Origin: Euperipatoides rowelli
Taxonomy: Eukaryota; Onychophora; Udeonychophora; Euonychophora; Peripatopsidae
Length of the DNA: 10,380 nucleotides
Assembly (NCBI GenBank): GCA_003024985.2
Contig: PXIH01S0005090.1
Direction: 5' to 3' (one strand)
Made by a program: the position numbers and the translations under genes. Shown one piece after another: positions 1 through 7,479 of the stretch. The stretch's first letter is position 1; every line of letters begins with the position of its first letter. The notes below the pieces were generated by a model. It was not told the origin of the DNA and ran no database searches. It was given only the letters and a program-made list of their open reading frames with translations.

Positions 1-70
<70 letters not shown>
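1..70. repeat. Compound microsatellite (TA)n then (GA)n
   Basis: Bases 1-54 are uninterrupted TA dinucleotides, and bases 55-70 switch to GA dinucleotides. The array runs off the left edge, so its full length is unknown. TA tracts of this kind are slippage-prone and often collapse in assemblies. Confidence 0.97.
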
Positions 71-227
71 CTGAATAATGTAGGCCTATCTGTATTCAGA
101 ATCTATTAAATAACCTCTTGTATAATTCATATTATTAATTTGTATTTTTTCTTCTCTGCTTGCTTTTGTGATTTTTCGTTTTTAAAAGTACAGTATTAAA
201 ACACTAATTTTCTCTTTTTTTTTTCAG

Positions 228-289
228 ATATGCCTGAAGGATTTAAATTACCAATCCTGAACAACAAAACAAATCAAGGAATAATATAA
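228..289 (+). CDS. Possible small terminal exon of an upstream gene
   Basis: A long pyrimidine tract at 205-225 ends in CAG at 225-227, a strong-looking 3' splice site. After it, one frame stays open from the junction to TAA at 287-289, passing ATG CCT GAA GGA at 230-241. It gives about 19 residues that are polar and rich in Asn, Lys and Ile. The other two frames stop early. If real, it would be the tail of a + strand gene whose earlier exons lie left of the window. No upstream exon is visible and the segment is short, so chance is a serious alternative. I do not recognise the peptide. Confidence 0.25.
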
Positions 290-460
290 CTAGAATGTCA
301 AGAATAATTTATTTCATGCAAATAACGCCCTCTATTAGTTTATGACAGACAATATTGTTTTAATATCGCATTGTTATTACTGTAATACTGAAATACATTT
401 CAATAGCAAGGGAAGGGAGATGTTAGTCTTAAGTAATAATATTACATTGCAATCAATACA

Positions 461-517
461 ATATAATAATAATAATAATATAATTATAATAATAAATACC
501 ATAATAATAAAATAATA

Positions 518-570
<53 letters not shown>

Positions 571-573
571 TAA
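461..573. repeat. (AAT)n microsatellite, partly degenerate
   Basis: From about 461 the sequence is built of AAT/TAA triplets with some interruptions. It becomes an almost perfect array from about 520 to 571. No reading frame is attached to it, so it looks like an intergenic or intronic repeat. Confidence 0.95.
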
Positions 574-1030
574 ATAACTAGTTTCACTCTTTCACTCAAA
601 TAAGTCTATAGGACTATAATATTAGTTCAACCTTTTCATAGAAGTTGTAAGGCTTGAAATAGTGAAGAATGTATTTCAATTTATGTGATATCTTAAAAAA
701 AATTTCATTAAGCATTTTCAGTAATCATCCCTTGAAGTCGTTCATTTTTTATATTCTCACATAAACTGTCTTAGTCTTTAGACGAATGGAACTTAAACAT
801 ACGGTAGTAAGGATAATGATTTATTTGGAGTACCATAAAAAATGTTTGCTATGCAAGGCATTGTGTTTTAAAACTCAATTAACAGTTTTATTACTATTTG
901 CATTGTGTGAGCTGCATTTTGACCTATTTCTGAACTCCAGATTTGAGAGGATTAATGAAGCTACAATAAATTAATCACGCATTTTGATTTAAAATTATTT
1001 TTTATCCACATCAAATAAGAAGCACATTAA
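574..1030. other. AT-rich stretch with no supported gene
   Basis: This stretch contains one ATG-initiated frame of 62 codons at 786-974. It lacks splice signals, a recognisable motif or a neighbour that would make it credible. Nothing else stands out. Confidence 0.6.
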
Positions 1031-1136
1031 AATGGTAGAATTTGAAGACATAAATATAAGGGTGGAAGATTTATTTTTATGAAAACATGGAGTAAGTTTA
1101 TGGGGTGAAGGAGAAGCCGTATTAAATTCTACCATT
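1031..1136. repeat. Short inverted repeat, 13-bp perfect arms
   Basis: AATGGTAGAATTT at 1031-1043 is exactly the reverse complement of AAATTCTACCATT at 1124-1136. The arms are 80 bp apart. The left arm overlaps the first codons of the broken reading frame that starts at 1032. The repeat may be part of an old fold-back element or simply a local coincidence. Confidence 0.5.
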
Positions 1137-1310
1137 AATAATTTCAGTACTTTTGGCTGGGTACACTCTGGCGCTGCTTTTCTCTTTGGTTATCTAGCTG
1201 TATGAGTGCATTGGATACATCATAAAGCTAGGTTACCAAAGCTAAGAACAGTTGCTAAAGACGAATGTGCCCAGTCAAGTGGTACTGTAACCCATGCTAT
1301 GAAGAATTAG
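1032..1310 (+). pseudogene. Decayed coding fragment interrupted by two TGA codons
   Basis: From ATG at 1032 one frame runs to TAG at 1308-1310. Its only interruptions are TGA at 1080-1082 and TGA at 1203-1205, giving open blocks of 16, 40 and 34 codons. The middle block is rich in Gly, Ala, Phe, Trp and Val and includes a short hydrophobic segment ending FLFGYLAV. The third block is basic (HHKARLPKLR) and then polar. Both TGA codons could derive from CGA arginine by CpG decay, which would suit a pseudogene, but that is inference. The frame is more GC-rich and amino-acid-like than its surroundings. I do not recognise the family. Chance openness is possible, because the region also carries inverted repeats typical of a transposon. 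Confidence 0.28.
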
Positions 1311-1843
1311 GAACTAGAATGACGACAAGTTCATCAATATAGGTAAGTTGAAATTAAATACATTATTTTATGTATACATATTTTTAAATACAAAAATCAT
1401 TATTGTTAGTGGAATATGATCATAATGTACTATTATCAGGGCCCCCATATCCTAATCAGGGTTCCGGAATTGGAAATCTAGGCGGGTCCATTACATATTT
1501 TTGATAAGCTTCTCCTGTTCGTAAAGATTTTATAAGCTTTAATTTTTTGGGTTGTACGGATGTTTTATTTACCTTTGACAGACCTGCAAGGCCCTTGTCC
1601 AGGCCTACAAAGCCCCTTGTGTGTCAAGATTTGATAAGCTTTTTTTTGTATGGTTATTTTGTTGCTTTGTCTATGGGTTCCTTGTGCAGGCCAATGGGGG
1701 CCCCCCTCTCATCGCCCCTGGTCGTACTATGTAGTTTTCTTATGGAGTTTCTTCATACATCCCCCCTGGCTCCTGGGACTACAGCTCCATACAACCCCCC
1801 CCCTATATGGGGGCCCTGATTATTATACAGCTAGATAACCAAA
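1185..1843. repeat. 19-bp perfect inverted repeat enclosing the hAT MITE
   Basis: TTTGGTTATCTAGCTGTAT at 1185-1203 is exactly the reverse complement of 1825-1843. A third, imperfect copy in the right-arm orientation lies at 1226-1240 (AGCTAGGTTACCAAA). The right arm begins inside the right target-site duplication of the hAT MITE (1437-1818). The simplest reading is that the MITE inserted into an older fold-back sequence of roughly 270 bp. No target duplication could be assigned to the outer repeat. Confidence 0.6.
1437..1818. mobile_element. Non-autonomous hAT-type MITE, 382 bp
   Basis: The element starts CAGGGCCCCCATAT (1437-1450) and ends with the exact reverse complement ATATGGGGGCCCTG (1805-1818). 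It is flanked by 8-bp near-identical duplications, ACTATTAT at 1429-1436 and ATTATTAT at 1819-1826 (7 of 8 match). CAGGG...CCCTG ends with an 8-bp duplication are the hallmark of the hAT superfamily. The element is far too short for a transposase. The open frames inside it (for example 1547-1819) are by-products of its GC-rich sequence. The interior has repeated TTGATAAGCTT (about 1500 and 1630) and CCTTGTSCAGGCC (1593-1605, 1680-1692), possibly subterminal transposase-binding repeats. It would need a transposase supplied from elsewhere. Confidence 0.85.
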
Positions 1844-3740
1844 AATCTGTATAGGTTAATCATCATCTTCAACACTATCTATTGATGAAGACCGTACCAA
1901 GACAATAATTCTCCATAAATTTTTACTTTTGTTTTCACCTAGAGCCTGTAAACTTTCTTATTTTATCTTCCCATCTAAGACTGAGTATTCTTGGTCATTT
2001 TACAAATCTTGGAATCCAGTGGAGTATCTGTAGATCACCTATATAACCTTTCCTCCTTGCTATAAGGCTTTTCCATTATACTTTTAATTCTGTATCCTTT
2101 CAATAATATCACAAATATAATTGTTAGCACTCTTATCCATATAACCATTTTTTTTAATCTAACCATATTGCTCTGATTACTTTGAGTGATTTAAAATTTT
2201 GGAAGCATTTTTGCACCAAGGATTCAGGTTTTAGTAACATATGCCTTAATAATTCAACATTTGAAATCTTCATTGGGCTAAGTGGATTTTGGACCCTAAG
2301 CCACGATGACCTTGCTGGCCTATACTATAATCCGCCCATGCCTACACTTCTCATAAAGTGGTAGTCAAACAAAATATTGACAGCAGGCTATCAAAAAAAT
2401 CAATTGTTTTAAAACTTTAGGAATTCGACCCAACAATGACATTTTAATTTATGATAGCATGATTCCAATGAAATTGAAAATAGACAATTGATTACTTAAT
2501 TGAACTGTGTACTGCTCAGCCATTTTACTGCTTGATAAATGCCTCAAAGTATAAGCTGAGAAAATAATTAAAAAATAAACCATTCTGTTAATTTTTAAAT
2601 GTTGAAAATACTTATTAATAGCTGTAAGTAATTCAGGTGAAATTTCATTCTAACTTGCATTAGAAGTATTAATATTGATCAATTAACAAAACCAGAAGTC
2701 CCATAAAAGCTATGTTAATTTTTAAAAGTGTATAAAGTGCTTTTTTGTGGCTATTACCTTGCATTTGTTTGCTATCTAGAATCTTCTAACATATTTTTTT
2801 ATTTTGTATTAGTCTAGTTCATTATTTTTTGATAAAAACTACAGACGTTCAAATTGCTTGTGAGTCTCCAGTTATAGATTTTTCAAAGTTTGACTCATTG
2901 TTTTTAGCGTGAGTCAAAAAATTAGGATTTACACAACTTAGCGAGTTCCAGAAAGGAATCAGACTTTATCTTCAAAACTGCAGGATATAACAACAGGCAT
3001 GGAGGAATCCGCTAACTGCTGTATCAAGACAACATGGGGATCATATTCTCACAATATTAAAATTAGGAAAACTATGGAAACTTGCACTTCACTAAGAGCC
3101 AAGGCAATTAACTACTCAAGATTTAATCTTTAGAAGTTCTTTCAAGATTTATTACAAACTGAGTCCTTTTTACAATTCCTAAATTGGCTGAAAAAAATTA
3201 TTTAATTCATTTCCAATTATGTGTTTTTTTCTATCATGTTTTGTTTGTTTATATTACATTGTACATTTTAGTGTAAGCCTTAATATTAACATTCTAAATG
3301 GATAGATGGATTGATTTCACAGCTGTGATTGTTTTGATTTTTTTGATGCTTATATAAAATCATGTTATTTCTCCTGGGTGGTTCCACTAATGCAAGGAGG
3401 AGAAAATTTATGGGTTAATGATAAGTTTTACTTCAGGTTGTACTACGTTTTTAAATTCAAATTAAAAAAAAAATTAACTGATTTTCAATACTGTTGGGTC
3501 ATTTTAAAAAAATAAATAAATATGGTACATTATTATAAAATTAAAAATAAAAAATTTAAATTTTTTTTTAAAATAATTTTTTTTAACTATTTAATAAAAA
3601 AATCAGAAAAAAAACCCCAGCTATTTTTACTGTCCATATCATTAGAAATAGTCATAAATTTCAATGTGATGAACAGTAAAGTAGCTTAATGGTAACTTGA
3701 AGTTTCTCCTTCCTGCATAATTTTTTGTCCCTATATTTTA
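1844..3740. other. AT-rich intergenic or intronic stretch
   Basis: No supported gene is seen here. A 60-codon frame at 2182-2364 and a 63-codon frame starting at 2942 lack convincing splice sites or motifs. The segment may be intron of the gene whose last exons follow, but no upstream exon could be placed. A-rich and T-rich runs dominate 3460-3610. Confidence 0.5.
3368..3405. repeat. Nested hairpin
   Basis: TTTCTCCT (3368-3375) pairs with AGGAGAAA (3398-3405). Between them GTGG-TT-CCAC forms a second small stem. It may be only a local structure in presumed intron or intergenic DNA. Confidence 0.4.
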
Positions 3741-3755
3741 GCCTTTTTTTCACAG

Positions 3756-3966
3756 CGTTACTATTATTTACAATAGTGAAATTGTACAGGGAGCTGTTTG
3801 CTCATTGGCTGAAATTGATGAATGGAGAATCAACACAGATGGGGAATTATAGAGAACATATTCATTTACACTTATTAAGTGTCTCATATCTGATGTGGTT
3901 TCTTGCCATGCTAGAATTTGCTTTTTCTGTCAAGCCTGCTCCACCATCATTCAGCCAGTTTGCAGA
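3756..3966 (+). CDS. Penultimate coding exon of an unidentified membrane protein
   Basis: The exon has a pyrimidine-rich acceptor (TTTTTTTCACAG, ending 3755) and a consensus donor GTAAGT at 3967-3972. The frame is open throughout and contributes about 70 residues. A hydrophobic stretch (LLLFTIV) opens it. A charged and polar linker with KLYRELF and NYREH follows. A clear membrane segment then starts LHLLSVSYLMWFLAM and ends before a proline-rich turn (KPAPPSF). An alternative acceptor ending at 3741 would add 14 bases and lengthen the first hydrophobic stretch. The exon ends with two bases of a split codon, which matches the next exon at 4877. The LHL-x2-SY entry into the membrane segment weakly recalls the C-terminus of TMEM248-type proteins. 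That is a memory-based guess and not an assignment. Confidence 0.6.
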
Positions 3967-4732
3967 GTAAGTTATTTTTTTGGGGGGTTATTGTTTAATT
4001 CGTTGATTATTTAAAACAAAATGGAGATCTAAAATATAGAATGCCTGATATTCCCACAACTTTTATTACCTTTGCAAAGGAAATGATACTGAAATTTGAC
4101 TTGTAATATTTAAATTCATGAAGTTTACAAGTGTGGATAAAATATCAAGTAAATATTTTAATCAGTGCCATCTTTCCCTCTTGTTTATCAGCATTTTAAA
4201 CAGACAGTTTTTTTTTTTTAAATCTCTCAGGAGGGGGAGTGGGTGCTCCCTTGGAAAAAATCTACCATCCCACCCGGGGAAAAATTGGAGCAGCATTAAA
4301 TCGAAATTGAAAATAATTTAAACTATTGATAAAATACCAAAGTTCTTTGAAGATTTGGTTTATTTTAGTTTTTTATCATTGTCATTTTCTATATTTAATA
4401 ATAATGTTAATAATAGATTAATTTTCATGAAATGACAAATAATATTTCCCCCCTACCCTGGAACTCTAAAATCCTCCCCCCCCCCTAAACTTCTGAAATC
4501 CCCCTCCCCCAGAAAAAATTGTCTAATAAAAACACTGTACACTGAGTACTATATGTATTATTTTGTAGTGTTTTCTTTGGTTGCTCTCCTCTGTAATTTT
4601 ATAGGTTAATTGCTGAGCTGCCGTGTATCCAGAACTTCCACCAAGCTTAAAGTTGACTAAATTCCTTCAGCATTAGAGTGTTATCTGAAGTAACATACTA
4701 CCAATCAACAAGTTGAACCAGCTAAATATTGC

Positions 4733-4733
4733 N
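4733..4733. other. Ambiguous base (N) in a T-rich tract
   Basis: A single N starts a run of T in the intron upstream of the last exon. It marks an unresolved base, probably because homopolymer sequencing was uncertain here. Confidence 0.98.
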
Positions 4734-4742
4734 TTTTTTTTT

Positions 4743-4833
4743 GTAAAGGTTTTAGTATTTTTTTTTTGTATTTTGTGTAAAAAGTTTTAGTATTTTTGGC
4801 ATCATTTTTGGATGTAGATCTTAGTATTTTGGG
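4743..4833 (+). repeat. Degenerate tandem repeat, three units of about 35 bp
   Basis: TTAGTATTTT occurs at 4752, 4787 and 4821, each time preceded by a GTAAAG- or GTAGAT-like start (4743, 4777, 4814). The spacing of 34-37 bp indicates a small decayed minisatellite in the intron just before the final acceptor, where it also supplies T-rich sequence. Confidence 0.6.
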
Positions 4834-4876
4834 TTTTACTGGGTTGGCTGGTATGCTGATAACTTTGTATCTACAG

Positions 4877-4961
4877 TGCTGATGAACCCCGATTAGACTT
4901 TCCCCAATGGAATGATTTGGCTATCTTAAGCACCACAACTAATGAAATGGCATGGATGTAG
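4877..4961 (+). CDS. Last coding exon of the same membrane protein
   Basis: The acceptor TATCTACAG ends at 4876. The first base (T) completes the GA left at the end of the previous exon to give Asp (GAT). The frame then continues for 27 codons to TAG at 4959-4961. The tail is acidic and polar with no membrane segment. It begins ADEPRLDFPQWNDL and ends in a Thr-rich stretch followed by Met-Ala-Trp-Met. Matching splice phase, a canonical GT-AG intron of 910 bp and poly(A) signals downstream together support a real gene end. The topology suggests a cytoplasmic or lumenal tail after the last membrane span. Function is unknown. Confidence 0.6.
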
Positions 4962-5126
4962 GGGGAAGAAAGAACATTAAACCTTCTGGTACTCTGCAAT
5001 TAGAGTAGACTGTTTTTATTTCAAATGAAAATAAAATAAAACAATTGGCAGCAGCTGACTGTTCAACTAAAAAGCCTCATGTACAAATAAATATCTGCAG
5101 ACTGGAACAAAAGCAAATCAAATAAA
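4962..5126 (+). other. Probable 3' UTR with clustered poly(A) signals
   Basis: Downstream of the TAG at 4959-4961, AATAAA occurs at 5030-5035, 5035-5040, 5086-5091 and 5121-5126. More copies lie at 5324-5329 and 5711-5716. The nearest cluster would give a 3' UTR of about 100-180 bases, and use of the later ones would extend it. Which one is used cannot be decided from sequence. Confidence 0.5.
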
Positions 5127-5323
5127 AGCAACAGTCCAACTGTGCTTCAAACTGGCATCTGCCATCTGACTACAGAAAACTATTTTACAAAACAAAATTT
5201 GCTTGTAAGTTGTGGAAGATGCCACCCCATATAAGATTTTATTTTTATCAGTAACTGATGTGCAGACTGTTACTTTTTTACTATTTTTCAAACAACTTCA
5301 GTTCCATAATGTTTCTATAGCCT

Positions 5324-5373
5324 AATAAACAGCAGTCAGTATTCATTGGGAGTAACGTTTGTGAGCTTAAAGT
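5324..5373 (+). repeat. Dispersed repeat copy 1, containing AATAAA
   Basis: Starts AATAAACAGCAGT. The 39 bases at 5335-5373 match 7439-7477 at 30 of 39 positions without gaps. The poly(A)-signal-like start suggests the 3' end of a retroposon or the R-U5 part of an LTR, but no complete element could be delimited. Confidence 0.5.
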
Positions 5374-5799
5374 TCTTCATGTTCAATGGAATAGCAATGA
5401 TGTTTTTGGCAGGCTCTGTATAATTGGTGACATCAAATCATGGACCGAACTCATGGTGTTTAATGTAGCTGGATTTATTTTTATTACCGGTATTGTTAGC
5501 CAACACTAGGGCATGCTGGACCATTGGGTAAAAACCTAACGCTTATTCAGTATAAAATGTTATTCAAAAGGAAGCTTCATTTCTGCAAGAGTTTTCTAGC
5601 TTATTTTCTATTGAACTATAAGACCTGTGATTAGACAATTACTGGAAAGCACATTTAAGAACTTTTTATTCCTCAAAAGAACTCATTTTAATGGATTACA
5701 TTATGGAAGAAATAAAGTGTTATAATAAAATTAATATGAGTTTTAAATTTTATGGTTTAAAGAAAAATAAATTTCATTTATGCTGTAATTTTACTTGTG

Positions 5800-6170
5800 T
5801 AATTTTCTTTCCCCAGAAGTTGGGTTATTTTTATATATAGGCTATTGTATATTTCTAGTATTTTATGAATTGTGTGTTTATTTATAAAGATTATTTGCAC
5901 TTGTTTTTTTAGTATTTCTATACAACCGTTTGCATAATTCCTGTATTTAATTTAGAAAGGAGTATAAATTTGTTTTTCTCATTACTTATTGACTACCTGA
6001 TTCTGTGTCTTATAAATACCATAAATGTAATCATTGAACAATGCAATACCTCTTGATATATTGATCTGAGATCACAATTAAAAATTGCGTAAAAATGCTA
6101 ATCTTATTTTATACATTACAAAGATTTTGAGATACTTTATAAGTTTGAAGACCAAATCTTGTTAAGGGAT
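5800..6170. other. AT-rich stretch with no gene seen
   Basis: Low-complexity AT-rich DNA. I see no open frame, RNA gene or clear repeat structure. Confidence 0.6.
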
Positions 6171-6175
6171 GGGCA

Positions 6176-6345
6176 GGGGGGGGGGAATGAGGTGAAATAG
6201 TCACATAATTGTAATTTATTTTATAGGCTTCTAGGTGAAAAGCCCCTTTTAAATTGAAATACAATGGGCCCTAGATATTCCTAGCCCCCTCCCTTTCCCA
6301 GCCCCTGAGACCCCCTCTCCCCATTCCTAATCCCCCTATTCCTAA
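6176..6345. repeat. G-tract and C-rich block with G-quadruplex motif (minus strand)
   Basis: A run of ten G at 6176-6185 is followed by a strongly C-rich block at about 6284-6340. At 6285-6305 four C-runs of 5, 3, 3 and 4 bases are separated by 1-3 bases, so the minus strand fits the G-quadruplex pattern. ATTCCTA recurs three times within the block. The abrupt shift from AT-rich surroundings suggests an old repeat of unknown family. Confidence 0.6.
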
Positions 6346-6754
6346 AATCATTTTAGAAACGATTAAAAATATAAATCTCTTAATGAGAGATCGTATCTTT
6401 CAAAATATTCAAATGAAAAAAATATATGTTTTTTATTATCACAATCAGTATTACAGTATATCGTATCTTATTGTTTAATAATAAATGGTAATCTAAATGA
6501 ATGAAATCAAACCGATAAATGCTAATCTATTAATAATTTTATTTCTAGTTTTATAGGCCTAATGCTAATAATAACATCTAAATATAAGAACGTGAAATCA
6601 CAGCGTGTGAAAATCTTGCACTTGCGCTTTTCTATAAAGTTGACTCACCATTACCGTTTTATTATATAGGATTATTGTTTCAATCGTATAAAGTCAGAAA
6701 TAGAGTAGATTCATTCTTTATTTACTATCTAATTACAACTTAATTATTTTATAG

Positions 6755-7097
6755 CACAGATTCTCAACCTTTTAAACACAATGACCCCCTTTTTGCTGGC
6801 CTTGAAAAGATGACCCCCAATTTCCCTTGGTAGCAGCACTGTTAGTCATGCAGCACACACATTCATGTCAGTCATGAAATTGTAACACCATTGTTATTTC
6901 TTTTACATGTACACCATTGGATAGTGTTATATTGTTTAATTATTTTATTTACAGCCCAGTTGGATTCTTAATATGATTGATATTTAAAAATTAAAACTCT
7001 ACTATCTAAATTTTCAGTTAAAAAAATGTTCTTTGTAATTTCATTAAAAACACTGTGACACCCCAGGTGGTCATGAACCACTGGTCGAGAAACACTG
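6755..7097. mobile_element. Non-autonomous hAT MITE with Charlie/SPIN-like ends, 343 bp
   Basis: The left end CACAGATTCTCAACC (6755-6769) and the reverse complement of the right end, CAGTGTTTCTCGACC (7083-7097), both resemble the widespread hAT end CAGTGGTTCTCAACC. ATGACCCCC-like sequence follows on the left, and TGACACCCCAGGTGGTCATGAACCACTGG-like sequence precedes the right end. Flanking 8-mers TTTTATAG (6747-6754) and TTTTATAT (7098-7105) match at 7 of 8 bases, as expected for a hAT target duplication. The interior is AT-rich with no transposase remnant. Divergence of the two ends implies an old insertion. Confidence 0.82.
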
Positions 7098-7181
7098 TTT
7101 TATATAAAGCTTGTGATTGATAGACTGGCCAGCTTCATGGAGACAAGTCTATGTAAATTAGGCTGATCATTATATTTGCAG

Positions 7182-7213
7182 ATGTGTGCCTTTGATTATA
7201 AAGTAGCACACAT
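7182..7213. repeat. Hairpin with 8-bp arms plus inner stem
   Basis: ATGTGTGC (7182-7189) pairs with GCACACAT (7206-7213). Immediately inside, CTTT pairs with AAAG, with a two-base bulge (TA) on the right side. No T-run follows to suggest a terminator or small RNA gene. Confidence 0.5.
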
Positions 7214-7399
7214 ATGCTTTTTAGGTTATATTCTGGAATGGCCATACCCAGATGCTAGATGTTATGACAATATTATTGTTATTTATACCATAGTTTCTTT
7301 ACCTATGTTTTATAAGTGAACCTTTGTAAATAAAATGATAGACATCATTTTCCCCAATATTTGGTGTGCACTGAGCAATCCTATACTTATTTACTATTC

Positions 7400-7477
7400 A
7401 ATAAACAACAGTAGTTGTTTCTTCTATAAAAAGATGTTGTCGGTATTCGTTGAGTTTAACATTGGTGAGTTTACAGT
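7400..7477 (+). repeat. Dispersed repeat copy 2, containing AATAAA
   Basis: Starts AATAAACAACAGT (7400-7412), as in copy 1 at 5324. About 26 extra bases follow before similarity resumes at 7439-7477. The junction includes a small palindrome, AACAAC-AGTA-GTTGTT. Both copies are on the same strand about 2.1 kb apart. Confidence 0.5.
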
Positions 7478-7479
7478 CA

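Noticed and set aside
786-974. ATG-initiated 62-codon frame
   Set aside because: No splice signals, domain or neighbour support. The length is compatible with chance.
1148-1343. Possible internal exon between ATTTCAG and a GTAAGT donor
   Set aside because: All three frames contain a stop within it, so it cannot be an internal coding exon. A noncoding exon cannot be excluded.
1547-1838. Two overlapping + strand frames of 90 and 62 codons
   Set aside because: They lie within or end just past the hAT MITE, in GC-rich low-complexity sequence, and run through its terminal repeat. No protein motif is present.
2182-2364. 60-codon + frame
   Set aside because: Begins with TTG rather than ATG and has no acceptor, donor or recognisable motif.
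2942-3133. 63-codon open stretch on the + strand, partly open on the minus strand with TGA stops
   Set aside because: A weak acceptor-like TTAG precedes it, but there is no donor and no poly(A) signal close by. The composition gives no family hint.
4118-4321. 67-codon frame inside the intron of the membrane-protein gene
   Set aside because: Spans a poly-T run and G/C-rich low-complexity sequence, and lies wholly inside a well-supported intron.
4228-4512. Possible third hAT MITE (CAGGAGGGGGAG ... CTCCCCCAG)
   Set aside because: The ends are only G/C-tract similarity, and the flanking 8-mers (AAATCTCT and AAAAAATT) do not match.
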